NCBI RefSeq assembly: GCF_011386835.1
Contig: NC_088800.1
Coordinates: 13,788,572 to 13,852,571, forward strand
Origin: Chrysemys picta bellii
Lineage: Eukaryota; Chordata; Testudines; Emydidae
DNA length: 64,000 nucleotides
Reading direction: 5' to 3'
The notes beneath the pieces were generated by a model. It saw nothing but the letters and a program-made list of their open reading frames with translations. It ran no database searches and was not told the DNA's origin. How positions within the stretch are numbered: position 1 is the first letter of the stretch; each line of letters opens with the position of its first letter. Shown piece by piece: positions 10,496 through 22,063 of the stretch. Position numbers and translations under genes: made by a program.

Positions 10496-13459
10496 TTCAG
10501 CTCCTAAGTCACAGGTGTGATTATCGCTTGTGTTGGTAGTGATAAGATATTGGTACCATCTAACTGCTATTTGTTAGTGAATTGAGCTGGTGGTAACAGT
10601 ACATTTCCTTGTGAACATGTGCACAAATCACCGTAGCTATTACCACAAGTAGTGCTAGTTGTTTGTTGGCCAGCAAAGAAGCCAATGACTGAATGATCCA
10701 GGGAGACAGAACACTTCTCAGACCCTCGGAGATGGACTATCCAAGTCTAGGTTGGAACGTATCAGTGGTGGAAGTATAGGGAAGCTATCGCTGCTGCTGT
10801 CTTTGCTGTAGTTACTCTGTGGCTAGAGAAGGGGAAATTCAGTCTCCAGAGCTGCCAGTTTGTCTCCTTTCACCTGCGCTAAAATTCCTAGGAAATAAAA
10901 GCAGGAAGATGTACATTCTGAAGTACCCAGAACCTTCTGTTGTCCTCAGGCACTGCTATTTGGTTACCAACCTGAAGCAACTGCACTAATCTGAGAAAAA
11001 TTACTCCAAATCAGTACTCATGTAATTGATTGAGAATTTGGTCCAGTGTCTCCAAGTTCCATTTCCTTTTTAACAAGTCCCGGCTCCTTGGGCTGCAAGG
11101 AGTATATTATACCAATTATCCCAAAGCTGCACTTTACATTTGTTCTTGGGAGCAAATCAAATCATTGGCATGCTTCTCTAAGGCCTTGGGTGCGTTGGTT
11201 TGATGTGATAGACTGCCTGGCTACTCATATAGGGCCTGATAAAGCAGGCGGCAGTCTATGAGAACCTTTCCATTGACTTAAATGGACTTTGGAACAGGCC
11301 TGTCTTGCTGCTGCCATTGATAAGTCTCCAGATATGAACACCTAGTGCTGTTGTCAAGGCATTTTCAGTAGTAGGCCATCAACTGTGGATCTTGCTTTCA
11401 TTTTGGTTCACCAGGGCCTGGGTCTGTTGACCATGAGAACATGTTGTAAGGTCTGTCTCTTTCCTCAGGCTTTTGCCTGTTTGGGGGTGTTTATGGCAAG
11501 GATTGGGGCAACGATCTTGACCGTTAGTATTAGTCTGCACGTTATGTATACAGATAGTTTGTACAGTTCCCATAGCCTATATTGATGGGGGCTTTTATCA
11601 ACTGAAAAAAGGCATACAAATAATAAGGTTATGGAGAAATAGGTCACAGAATTGGTGAGGGAGTTGTTCTTGGATATACAGGTACTGCAGGTGAGTCTGA
11701 GTCTCTTCTCTAGAACACAGGTGGTTGAATCAGCATGGGGGCAGCTAAGTCCCATCACTACATCATAGATGACTGAATTCCAGTGTATCCAAGAAGCTTG
11801 TTGAAACTGGGTAAATAATATCCAGAGTCTTTTATTCTTTTCTTTTTAAAAATTTCTTTATTTCTTTATTTTGACAATCACAAAGAAGCAGCAGCATAGT
11901 TTAAAAATGAAAGGGTCTGATTTCCCTGGAGTTTTACTCTTTTTTGAATACTGTCATGGTAGACTGGGTAATTTGTGCCATTCCTGTGTAGTTCAGAAAA
12001 AAAAAATCAAAGTCCTCTGGCCGTCCTCTGCACAGAAAGCTGAGATGATTTTTAAGTCGTGTGTAACAACAATTGTTGTGGATTTTTTTCCATGTCACGT
12101 GCACACTTTCACTTTTGAGCTCCTTCTGACCCAGATTTCAGGGAAGGTTGAAGGGAAGCCAGAAACTATAGAAGTGCATAGTGTTTTCATTTATTTATTT
12201 TCAGGCTACACAGACCTATTAAGCATGTGGAGAATCCCTATACAGTACAACCCTGAAGTGAGCGAAGCCAAAGATCATCAGGGGAAGGAGTGGGCACTGC
12301 TAGATAGTGTTTGTTTCTGTTTGCAAAGCAGCCCATACACAGTTAAGATCTGGAGGCTCAAAGTGAGGAAAATCTTACATTTTTCTGGAGTGCAGAGCAG
12401 TGAGAAAAGAGATCCGTACACCCAACTGCAACGCTCTAAACCTTCAGCATGTTCTAAAACCTCAGATGCCGGAACTGCTATGAGACGGCTGAGAGCTGGG
12501 AAAGTATTGTGGTAACTGACATGCAAATGAGCAGAGCACACATTAAAGCTATGTGTTGTCCATCTGCCAAGCCATTCATTGCTCCCAACCTGGAACAGAT
12601 TAGAAGCACTGACCTAGCGTGGAAGATTGTTATTCCTTTCCCAATCCCCCAAAGCAATCCACTCTCCTACCCTGAGTCAGAGCGAAACCAATGACCTAGA
12701 AGTAAATGACTGGATCCCAGTTCCCCTGGTTCATCCAATCTCCTGACCTGGGCTGGCTTGAAACTGCTGACCTAGAGATGAAGGACTGTATCCTGTTTTC
12801 TACCCCCACAAGCCAGCCGGCCCCCTTTCCAGAACTAAGGCCAGATTGAATTAAATGGGAAAGGCTTTCTATCCCCCTAGCCATCTGTCTAGTGGTTACA
12901 ATTCATTCAGAAATATTTCATTCAGATATTTTAAATACAGAACATATTGAAATGAACTTTGTGAATTCAAGTGTGCGCATAGAACAGTTGTGACCATTCT
13001 TGAATGCAAATTGCTAAGTAAGCCTATGGGGATCTTGAGGGATCTTCTGGCTCTACTTTCAGAGAGACAGAAGAAGATGTAAGTGACACCAGCTTAGATT
13101 GTCTGTGGATTCCCTTAGACTCACCTCTGAAGTTGGCCCTGCCTCATAAAGACTGGTTGCAAAAAAAGATCTGTCCCTTTTGAAATGACAAAGCTTCAGG
13201 TGCTGCAACCCTCCTTGTTCTTGGCATAGCTGTGGTCAATGTCCCTGGAGCCTCTATTTCTGCTTACTCCTCCGCTTCCCCATAACACTCGCCTTTACAC
13301 AGCGCACCATACAAGGATGTCCCAGCACTTTAACCCACATGGATTAATTAGGTCTCACACGAAATATGGAACAAACAAGATGGGGATGATGGTTAAACCA
13401 ACAACCTCTTTGTAACCGGATACCGTGTCTTCTCCCCTGTGCCTTAACATGGTTTACTT
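10496..13459. other. Unique non-coding stretch upstream of the exon
   Basis: Holds a fragment of an old fold-back repeat at about 11232-11310 (GGGCCTGATAAAG to GGAACAGGCCTG). There is also a 214-codon frame at 11871-12515 that shows no family features. The rest is unremarkable. Confidence 0.4.
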
Positions 13460-13555
13460 AACCTTGTAAGCTCCTCAAGACAGGCACTATGTTGTCTGTC
13501 TTCAAAGCACCGGGCATGCCTGTGGTGCTGTCTAAACATTAATAACAATAATGTG
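13460..13555 (+). mobile_element. L2/MIR-type 3' tail fragment
   Basis: Resembles the old amniote tail TGTAAGCTCCTCAAGACAGG followed by an exhausted 'CACCGGGCATG' block and an AATAA-rich end. It is short and diverged. Confidence 0.5.
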
Positions 13556-13562
13556 TCTGTCC

Positions 13563-13721
13563 CAGGAGGTACATAAATATCATTCTCTTCATTTTACAGA
13601 TGGGAGAACAGAACAAAGAAGTGATGTGATTTGCCTGATGCCACACTGGCAAAGCCAGGAATAGAACGAGGGAGTCCTGACTCCTAGCCCCATGCTCTAA
13701 CCACTAGACAATCCCACCTCA
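13563..13721 (-). mobile_element. MIR SINE
   Basis: Contains the complement of the MIR core (CATTTTACAGATGGGAGAAC) and tRNA-like head (GTCCTGACTCC to TAACCACTAGAC). It sits 40 bases upstream of the splice acceptor of the exon at 13761, so it lies in the intron. Confidence 0.88.
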
Positions 13722-13760
13722 CTTTGTTGACATTCTGTCTCTTTTATGATTCCTTGGCAG

Positions 13761-14067
13761 GAGCAGCAGCACCAACAGCCTGGAGATTGATGATGAACCT
13801 CCTTGTGGGGAAGATATTGATTACAATACTGACAGCTGCTCTGACCAGGAAGGGGACTTCTCTGAGCTAGACGAAGAGATCCGGGAGATCTCCCTGAGGG
13901 CAGAAGGAGAGGTGGAAGAGGAGGGGGCCAGCGAGGGACAGACATGCAGCTCCAGCGTTCTTGGAGGGTTTTACATTTCCAGCCACCAAACAACCAATAG
14001 CAAAGCTCTCCCACTCCCATCAACGTCACTCAGCGTGTTTGCTGGGTTTGAAAGCAGCCCTGCGTGA
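13761..14067 (+). CDS. Terminal coding exon of an unrecognised cellular gene
   Basis: A splice acceptor TCCTTGGCAG ends at 13760. The frame enters with G as the third base of a split codon, then runs 101 codons from 13762 to the stop TGA at 14065-14067. The peptide starts SSSTNSLEIDDEPPCGEDID and continues acidic, with a core SELDEEIREISLRAEG that looks like a short amphipathic helix or coiled coil, then a Glu-rich run. The last 40 or so residues are Ser/Thr-rich and less well constrained. The acidic-serine composition and absence of any repeat match make it the best cellular coding candidate here. There is no strong donor before the stop, so it is probably the last exon. A weak donor (GGAGG then GTTTTA) at about 13969 would make it internal. 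I do not recognise the gene; the composition fits a disordered tail of a scaffold or signalling protein, which is a guess. Confidence 0.6.
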
Positions 14068-14692
14068 ACAGAGCTTTGACTTACCGAGCAATAAGCAAAT
14101 GGGTCACTGCTCCTCTTTACCCGTTTGCCGGCTTCAGCTTTGTTCCCAGATGTGTTGCCCCAGTTCTGCATGGAAAACTGACTTTATGTTTATGGAAAAT
14201 ATATATAGAGAGAAAGGTTCCCTACCCTGTGCATACAGGGAGGGGTGAGCAGTCACTTGTCCATATGGTGCAATGTGAAGACTTAGGGCATTCTTATACA
14301 TCATCACCAGTGCAATCACTTTCTCTAATTTAGTTGTCTTGGCTTCATGCAGATTGTCATGATGGTTGATCTTTTGAGTGCCTAAGGTATGGGAGAAGAG
14401 TCCTTCACCCCAATTCCTTCCCTTACTGTTGTGACTTAGAAAATCTCAGAAGATCTTTTTCTGAAGATTTTTGGCCAGAGTTGAGATATCTGTTTCATTT
14501 TATTGCTCTGAGGTTTTGCTGCATGTATCTGAATTCTAGGGGCCTGATCCAAAGATTACCATTGACGTTAATGGGCTTTGGATCAGGCCCTGTGTGCTTA
14601 ATGACTAGCCATATTCCAACATACCTGGAGAACCCACCACCATCACCTACAATAGTAACCAATCCAACCAATAATTAGAATGGAGCAGATTC
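14068..14692 (+). other. Probable 3' UTR or downstream flank of the exon
   Basis: Follows the stop of the exon. I found no canonical AATAAA in this stretch. A small palindrome at about 14546-14592 (GGCCTGATCCAAAG and its complement around CCATTGACGTTAATGG) belongs to an old amniote fold-back family. Confidence 0.4.
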
Positions 14693-15235
14693 AGAACCTC
14701 AGGCAACTCTCTGATTGGGAACCCTCCAGGCATGCTGCAAAGCTCATCTTCTTTCCTGAGTGCGTGGGGAGGAAGTGGATCAATACAATGGTATATAACA
14801 GGGATCGGCAACCTTTGGCATGCGGCCCGCCAGGGAAAGCCCCTGGTGGGCCAGGCCGGTTGTTTACCTGCCGCGTCCGCAGGTTTGGCCAATTGCGACT
14901 CCCACTGGCCACGGTTCGCCGCTCCAGGCCAATGGGGGCTGTGGGAAGCGGCAGCCAGCACATCCCTCAGTCCACGCCACTTCCCGCAGCCCCCATTGAC
15001 CTGGAGTGGTGAACCGCGGCCAGAGGGAGCTGTGATCTGCCAAATCTGCGGACGCGGCGGGTAAACAAACCAGCCCAGCCCGCCCAGGGCTTTCCCTGAT
15101 GGGCCACATGCCAAAGGTTGCCGATCCCTGTTATATACCATTTTATTGATCCACTTCCTCCCCATGCACTCAGGAAAGAAGATGAGCTCGCAGCATGCCT
15201 GGAGGGTTCCCAATCAGAGAGTTGCCTGAGGTTCT
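14693..15235. repeat. 543-bp imperfect palindrome
   Basis: The left arm begins AGAACCTCAGGCAACTCTC and the right arm ends with its complement. The arms stay aligned through both flanks of a hAT-like element and into that element's core, with the axis at about 14965. Small insertions and substitutions separate the arms (for example CAATACAATGG against CCATTTTATTG). No direct target duplication was found outside it. Confidence 0.85.
14809..15130. mobile_element. hAT-like miniature element at the centre of the palindrome
   Basis: The ends are CAGGGATCGGCAACCTTTGG and its complement. The interior shares the GC-rich core of the element at 7608-7896 (CCACTGGCCAC, CCAGGCCAATGGGGGCTG). The flanking octamers GTATATAA and TTATATAC are reverse complements rather than direct repeats, so the usual 8-bp duplication is absent here. 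Confidence 0.8.
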
Positions 15236-15812
15236 TTTATTGCATTTTCTCAAGTATGCATGCTGAGGATCGTCCATGCTTATGGAAACACCATGTGCAC
15301 ATGTGTTTCTGGCACACTAGGCCAAATGCTGCTCTCAGGCACACTGGAATAAATGGATCAGTGAAGTCAATCAAATCACTGCAGATTTACACCAATGGAC
15401 CTGAGTGCAGACTTTGTTCCACTGCGTACAGTGGAGGTGACACCCTTTCTCTGTAAGACGTCTTTCCAGTAGCATGCACAGAGAGACTACAGGTACTGCT
15501 GATCACATAGGGGGACTACAGTTAATATTCAGGACTTTTCTTAGGGAGAGGACTCCCCTGGTGGAACACTATAATGGAACCTTCCAGAAGGAGGCAAATG
15601 TCTCTCCTCTTCAGCCTGGCAAGGATCCCTAGCATTTTATCAAGGGGAACAGTGTGGTACACATCAGCGGTGGCAACACTTGACAGCTGCCTTAGCCAGG
15701 TCGCCATTCCAGTGGCCATTGTCTATTTTTATTTATAGGGCTGTCAATTACTCACAGTTAATGCAAGTGATTAACGCAAAACAAATTAACTAGATTAAAA
15801 AATAGTCATGAT

Positions 15813-15928
15813 TGTTTGTATTATGGTAATGCCAAGGAGCCCTGGTCATTGACCAGGACTGCATTGCGCTAGGCGCTGTACAAACACACCACACAAAGAC
15901 GGTCCATGTCCCAGGGAGATTACAGTCA
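15813..15928. mobile_element. Old amniote interspersed repeat
   Basis: Contains CTAGGCGCTGTACAAACAC and GACGGTCCATGTCCC, a block that recurs at 39490-39625. I believe it is the complement of a MIR/L2-like 3' tail. Confidence 0.6.
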
Positions 15929-16779
15929 GACTCACTGTTAGAGCGGATCAGAAAATGAAAAGATGGTTTCCTAAAAAAAAATGGAATCGTTTTCATTTTG
16001 AAGGGTTCAAACCTGACCTATTTTTAAAAAAAAATGATTTTTTTTAATTCAGGTTTTTTAATCAGATGGATATTGATATAAAAAAGTAAACGGTCATCAG
16101 GAAACAGAAAATACGTGTAACCATTTCATGAAAAACAAACAAAAAATGCCATTAAAAATGAATTCTGGCAAAATAAATTGTTCTAAAATTTGTGATCAGT
16201 TGTACTCATTCTGTGTGTCTTTGTAGGTCTTATGCAGATGCCTAACCAATTTGAGTCCTCAAGAAGGCCAGGGGATTCTGCCTGATGGCTAATTGGCGAG
16301 GAAATGATAATAGGACCATAGATAGATGGGCTGGAGGCAGACCTTGTGCGTTGCTGAGTTCCATCTCTGGGTCAAAATGGTCTCTTTCAGTGCCAAGAAC
16401 AGGAAATAGCTCAGTTCTCCTGGTATTGCCTGCAAAGACAGAGGCTTATTTTGTAGAGATTCCTCATTTATTATAGAAGAAATTAGGAAAAGCACGATGT
16501 GGCCCTGACTCTGCGATCCTAACTCTTTGCTATGCATTAGAATTCACTGTTCACCTCTGCGCCCCGGGCTTTGCAGAGACAAGGATTGCCATTTCTTCCT
16601 GTGTCACGGAAACATTTAATATAAAATAAAGTAATAATAAAAAAAGGAAAAATCGGTAACAGTACAAGAGTACCACAGGCAACGAATGTGCAGCTCCTGC
16701 TCTCTCTAATGTTTCTCAGGTCACAGTCAGCGCAGTAAACTCTGCAAAGTGTAAGGTACGGGATACAAGGTGGGATTTA

Positions 16780-16825
16780 TTATTAAGTAATTATTATTAA
16801 TTATTATTAGATTATTTATTATAAC
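16780..16825. repeat. (ATT)n-rich low-complexity tract
   Basis: Repeated TTATTATTAA words with interruptions. Confidence 0.7.
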
Positions 16826-16964
16826 TAACTGTCAGGCAGCTTCAGTCAGTGGCAGCCAAATAGATGCCGAAGAGTCTCAGACTTTGCTAATGGAATCTTC
16901 CCCCTTTATAAAAATGTAATGCAGGAAAATTAACCACTATAAAACCATCCAAGGATAAGAGTAA

Positions 16965-17070
16965 TATTTAGCACTTCTCCAGCATCTTTCATTCAAAGAT
17001 TTCCAAGCTTTAACAGCCCTTCATGAATTAAGCCTCACAACACCCTTTGGGAGGTAGCTAAGCACTGTGA
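16965..17070 (-). mobile_element. MIR fragment
   Basis: Includes TGAATTAAGCCTCACAACAC and GGGAGGTAGCTAAG, the complement of the MIR 3' region. The tRNA-like head is missing. Confidence 0.6.
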
Positions 17071-17844
17071 TGAACTGACTGGTGTTCATCTGCATTGCTC
17101 CCTCCAGTGGCTCAAATGTGTGTCACAGGCTCTACACTGCTGATGGAGATTCTCCATAAATTCAACTGGCACAAGCCTGTGCTGGTCCAAGAGGCTCTTG
17201 AGTCCCATCCCTGCTATCTCTGTGAAGTTCCAAATGGTCATGGTATGTAGCAAAGTAACTACCAATGCATCCTGTATTGCCAGTGATTATTTTTTTGGTA
17301 TCACTTCCGGATGGCTAAAAGCACCACCTGGAACCATATTCAATATGTTGCCTGCAAAGAAACTTCCCTGAGGTGATTTTACAGTACGTTGCTGAATGAC
17401 TTTCTGCCATGTGACCTGGACCTGGACCTTATGGGAGCTGACTGTTTGGATTGAAGTCAGAAACCCGGCTCCTTCCTAATCTGCCGAGGTTCCAGCATCC
17501 AGGTTTCTAAAGTTACACGTCTCAATCTCGTTCTAATGCAGCTCAAAAGACAGGCTGCCTGGGTCCTCAGAAGATGAGCTTCCTAGACAGAGCTAATTCA
17601 TTAGGTATGATGTCTGCTATCACTGTACAGATGTCCTGTTCTGCTTGCTTCAGCATGCGGCTTGTTGCACATAATACTGATTTTTGATAAAAGGCTGGCT
17701 CACAAGAATGGACACAAAGGAAGTAAAACACGTGTTCACATTATAATAGGATGTATAACATTGCTTCAGAACTTATTAATAAGAAAGATATGAGTACAGT
17801 TAACCTCAAAATCCAATGTTCATATGCATGACAAAGCATGTACT

Positions 17845-18060
17845 TTGTAGCATGCACAGTGTGCCATGCACACACTGCAGTACAAACACACAGTACAACC
17901 CATGCCACAGGATGTTCAGAAAAGCTAAAGCACAACTCCACAATACAGTGCAAACATGCCACAGTACAGCCCCTCAACACAACACCCCCTCCCCCCCACA
18001 CACACTATCAGCATATACTTCATCATGGACACACACCACATACACACACTCTTTCTGCAG
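17845..18060. repeat. CA-rich low-complexity region
   Basis: Degenerate recurring words such as CACAGTACAACCC and CACAGTACAGCCCC, then C and CA runs at 17980-18006 and 18030-18050. The frames open here are compositional artefacts. Confidence 0.6.
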
Positions 18061-18214
18061 CGCAGAATATGTACCACCGCATATTGCAATGTACTGAGGC
18101 ATCAGGACTTGTCAGTTGTGTGGGTTTCCAATGTAAGGGAGCAATCCTTCTGCATCACAACATTTTCAGCATTCTTGATACTCTGACACTGTTAATTTCG
18201 TGAAGTAAACACTA

Positions 18215-18385
18215 TGGGCCAGATTCATTCCTGAAACAACTCTATTAAAGTCAGTTGAGTTACACCGAGGATGAATTCATCTCTTGTGGGCTAAATTCTG
18301 CCCTCAGTTACACTCATACATTCTGTACCCATGCCATTGACTTCAGTGGACTTGCCCCGAGTAAAATGAGGCAGAATATGGCCCC
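18215..18385. repeat. Old fold-back (miniature) repeat
   Basis: Begins GGGCCAGATTCATTCCTG, has CCATTGACTTCAGTGGA near its axis and ends GCAGAATATGGCCCC. This pattern recurs in weaker form at 24250-24380, 53560-53650 and elsewhere. Confidence 0.55.
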
Positions 18386-18424
18386 ACACACAGGTATATG
18401 GCCAGATAGCTAGAAGCAGCCCAG

Positions 18425-18546
18425 AGGTGCTGGAACTGGGGGTGCTGCTGCACCCCCTGGCTTGAAGTGGTTTCCATTATATCCAGGATTTACAGTTTAG
18501 TTCAATGGCTCTCAGCACCCCCACTGTAAAAATTGTTCCAGCTCCC
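18425..18546. mobile_element. Small miniature element with GCTGGAAC ends
   Basis: Inverted ends GGTGCTGGAAC and GTTCCAGCTCC, with an inner inverted pair (GGGGGTGCTG / CAGCACCCCC). Confidence 0.55.
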
Positions 18547-19745
18547 GTAAAACAGCCTCATTCTGTGCTCAGCATTACGCAGTGGCCCATAGTAGGGGAG
18601 TCAGTTTTGCCAGTGCATTTGATGTCACTTAAATGTCTGACTATCGGAGTGCACCAGCAAAGCTGACAGCGAGTTGTCTATCCGTTGCCCCTGGAACATT
18701 GTGGGCACAAAAACGAAAGCTGGGCTGAAGCTTTTTTCCAGCTCCTTCCCGCGTGCCGAGCACATGAGGAATTGTCAGTACGTGGTTAGACGTCGGTAGC
18801 AGACGATGTGCAGGAAACGAGATGAGAATAAAGCACCGGAAGAGCGTGTGGCATTTTGTTGGCAGGAAGTGATGTCAGAAGGCATGGCAAGTCGGTCCCA
18901 TGACTAATCAGCAGGGAATGGCTCCTGAAAGCCTCCCACAAAAAAGCACTGCCCTTTCTGCTCCTTTTCCCCCTCGTGCCCAGCTCCAGCTTTTGACTTT
19001 CCCAGGAAGCTGTCACTCCTTCCCTTAGCCAGCCTCTAGAGGTCAGGAGAGGCCCTCCGTTGCAGCTCAGCCGGCGCACTCCCTGTTATTAACATTCTCC
19101 CTGAGTCATGGTAATTAAGCGCTACTAGGCTCCACACAGAGGAACGGAAATGCATTGACTTTAATAAAACAGAGTGTAAAACAACTTTAGATTAACTCCA
19201 GCCTTGTTTATTCTCGCGCACTTGTGATTCTGCTGTGGTATTTCTCCAGTGAATGGGACCGTTGTCCGCAGCGCTGAGTCGCGTCACCTCACTCTAGCCC
19301 AGGGAGCGCCGTCGGAAGGGCCTTGTCTCATGGTGGCTGGCTATTACCAAGAATTTTAAAGCAACCAGAAAAGAAAGGGAGGGGAGGAAAGTCGCCCAGC
19401 CCCCTAAGATTTTCATTCCTCAAGAGTCAGCAAAGCTGTCAGATAGAGATGCAAGCCAAATATTTCCATAACAGCCAGAAGCGAGGGAGAACTGGAGGTG
19501 AGCAGATAGCCCCATTAATACGCTCTTTTGTACCCCTGCCAAGAGTGTATTAATGTCTTCTACTGACTTTCTTTGTCTCGCAGCCACTTTCAACGGCTCC
19601 CCCTGCCCCGACACAAAGCAGTCAGAAGATACAACGTGGAACAGCTCTCAACTGGACCCTCTGTTTCCTCAGCCTCCCCTTTCTCCACAGTGAATTTTGC
19701 ACTTCTGCAATGATCCTGCTGACGCCCTGCCAGAGCCTGGGGAAT

Positions 19746-19781
19746 TAAAATAAAATAAAATAAAATAAAATAAAATAAAAA
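19746..19781. repeat. (TAAAA)n microsatellite
   Basis: About seven perfect TAAAA units followed by further A-rich sequence. Confidence 0.9.
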
Positions 19782-20159
19782 GCACCACTGAAGTCAGGGC
19801 TAAAAATAAATAATTAAACAATAAAAATAAAAAGAATCAAGTCAGCAAGCTAAAGGAGGAAACCAAATCTAATAACTTTTATCTGCTGTTTGTTATTGGG
19901 CTGTCGGGCTGCTTCGTCCCCTGCTTTTCAAGCACTCTGGAAAATACCAGATATAATAAGAAAAAAATGACAGTGTGTTATTTATGAAGCGAGCGAACAA
20001 GGAGCGGAGCAGCGAGAGGGAGAAGACAGCAGTTCCTGGCCCTCACTGCCTTCTCATAGCTGGCATAGGACACAGACACAGAGATTCTGGGCTCTATTTC
20101 CTGCTCTCTCTGTCCTTGAGCAAGGCCCTTCCCCCCTCTGACTCAGAGAGAGGCCAGCC

Positions 20160-20350
20160 GGCCCGTGGTTAGGGTGCTAGCTTGGGACTTGGGAGGTGCA
20201 GGCCCTACTCCCTTGGGTAACTGACCGAAGCTCTCTGTGCCTCAGTTCCTCATCTGTAAAATGGGAATAATAGCACTGCACTGGGGTGCAAATTATTTTG
20301 TGTTGCGAGCCTCGAATGCTTTGGATGAAAGATGCTAGAAAAGGGTAAAA
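20160..20350 (+). mobile_element. MIR SINE
   Basis: The tRNA-like head CCCGTGGTTAGGGTGCTAG is followed by the core CTGTGCCTCAGTTCCTCATC and TGTAAAATGGGAATAATAGC, in MIR order. Confidence 0.88.
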
Positions 20351-21263
20351 TACTAGTGTTTGTGAAGTAGCGTGGCAGTTGCTTTTAAATAGATATGTCA
20401 GTTGTCAGTTTAACAGCACATGTTGACGGTGTTCAGTGACTGTGAGGGTTTGGTTGTTTTAAATAGCAAAGAGTAATTTTTAAAATCTCCCTCCCAGGCT
20501 GGTATCAATCAGCTATGCCTCTCCTGAGGCCCAATCCTGCGCCACTCAAGCCAATGGAAGTTTAAAGCTGCTTTGAGTGAGAGCAGAATCAGTCCCCTGA
20601 TGTCCAAACTCCTGGTTTTGGCGGTGATCTTCCAGACAAACAGGTTCCAATGGAGCTGAAACGCAGATGGGTAGACGAGGTCTGCAGCAGGAGAGGAGAT
20701 GCAAGGTTTGGAGTGTTAGAAATATTGCATGAATAATAGAGGGGGAAATGAAGACGGGAGGGACGGGAGAGGTTAAAGGAAGGGTAATGCCAGGGGGAAA
20801 GGCATTGGAATAGAGGAGGGAGGGGAAATATTGGGTAAAAGGAGGGGACAGTGAGGCAACTGAAGAGAAGGGAGAGCAATGGAAGGAGAGGGGGAGATCT
20901 GGAGTGGGGACGAGGAGAGCAGCAGAGAAGGGAACTGGAGGACTGCTGTTTGCACAGCCTCTTTGTCCCCTAGACATGTATCAGGATTAACACTAGCAAG
21001 AAACAACCCACCTTGCTGTAGAACGAATCTGCCACTGTCCTCCCTCCTGCATAAAAGGCAGTCGAGTCAGTGGCCACGCTGCATTGTGTGTTCAATGTTG
21101 TATGGTGTGAATGCTTTGTGATGGTTAAACCTGTATTATTTCAGGGCTTCGTTTTCCCTTCTAGGGACTCACATTCTGAGCCGGGTCCTGGAAGATCGAC
21201 AACATATTATTGTTGATGCAGTAGTTCGGGGCTACGGGGCTTTGCTTTGTTTTGCTGTTTTAT
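20351..21263. other. Unique, purine-rich non-coding stretch
   Basis: 20680-20940 is strongly purine-rich (GGA/AGG words), which opens long artefactual frames on the minus strand. No gene recognised. Confidence 0.4.
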
Positions 21264-21342
<79 letters not shown>

Positions 21343-21343
21343 A
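21264..21343. repeat. (GAAA)n microsatellite
   Basis: About 20 uninterrupted GAAA units. Its length and purity make it likely to be polymorphic, and its length in the assembly may be unreliable. Confidence 0.97.
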
Positions 21344-21651
21344 GTCTGGTATGACATCTGTGTCAATATGTTGGCACCATGAACTTCATTAGCTGGTGAA
21401 TCAGCTGACAACAGCCCCATCCAATGGCAGTGAGGGGGAATATCTAGTATGAAATAGCCCTCATGCATTGTACCTTATGCCCAACCACTAATTCCAGGTG
21501 CCAGTGATTTGTCAGAGTAAACTATTGCTCCCATTGGCTAACCGAGCTCTGGGCACCGAGGTCTGGCCCGTAGTGCATTCACTGGCTGCCAGAACTGTCA
21601 CCACTCCGATCCTGTACACCCTAACAAAAGACTTAGTTGCATGATTATCCA

Positions 21652-21885
21652 TGTGTGGTCTAGTGAGTCAACTAGAGGACTGCAATTCAGGATGCCTAGG
21701 TTCCATTCCTTACTTTGCCACAGATTTTCTATGTGGCCTTGGACAAGTCACTTACCCTCTCTGTGTCTCTATTCCCCCATCTTTAAAATGGAGATAATAT
21801 TACCTACCTCATGGGGAGAGACATTGTGGGGCTTAAATCATTAATGTTTATAAAGGGATTTGAGATCCATGGAGGATATGGGCAA
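21652..21885 (+). mobile_element. MIR SINE
   Basis: MIR order is visible: TGGTCTAGTGAGTC, GTGGCCTTGGACAAGTCACT, then AAAATGGAGATAATATTACC and the tail ending near GATTTGAGATCC. Confidence 0.85.
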
Positions 21886-21929
21886 GAGATATTATGGATT
21901 ATTGTCTATTACGTGGGCTGACAATGTGC

Positions 21930-21992
21930 TCGTCACTGTACGTACAAAGAGTAAGATGCAGTCCTTGCCCCAAGGAGCTTACAATGTGTATC
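21930..21992. mobile_element. Old interspersed repeat fragment
   Basis: CAGTCCTTGCCCCAAGGAGC next to GCTTACAATGTG. It is the same family as 15813-15928 and 39490-39625. Confidence 0.5.
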
Positions 21993-22063
21993 TACCACCA
22001 GTGCAGCTTAGACAAATATTAGGCTTTTTGCTCTGATCACGATTACCTAATTCAGATTCTCCT

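Larger units (their letters stand above)
15236..20159. other. Mostly non-coding flank with scattered old repeats
   Basis: Outside the entries listed separately I recognise no gene. An old fold-back fragment is at about 15320-15440. An A/T-rich block at about 15960-16170 resembles a decayed miniature element. The stretch 18720-19300 is less AT-rich and repeat-poor. Confidence 0.4.

Noticed and set aside
11871..12515. 214-codon plus-strand frame
   Set aside because: No domain, signal peptide or composition bias; it is rich in Lys/Ser/Cys as chance frames in AT-rich DNA are. A frame of this length is not surprising once in 128 kb of strand sequence. No splice or promoter signal fits it.
14647..15213. 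188-codon minus-strand frame and overlapping plus-strand frames with the same peptide text
   Set aside because: The same peptide appears on both strands because the DNA is a palindrome; this is a structural artefact and not a gene.
20546..20977. 143-codon Pro/Ser/Leu-rich minus-strand frame
   Set aside because: Caused by a purine-rich stretch on the plus strand; low complexity and no start context.
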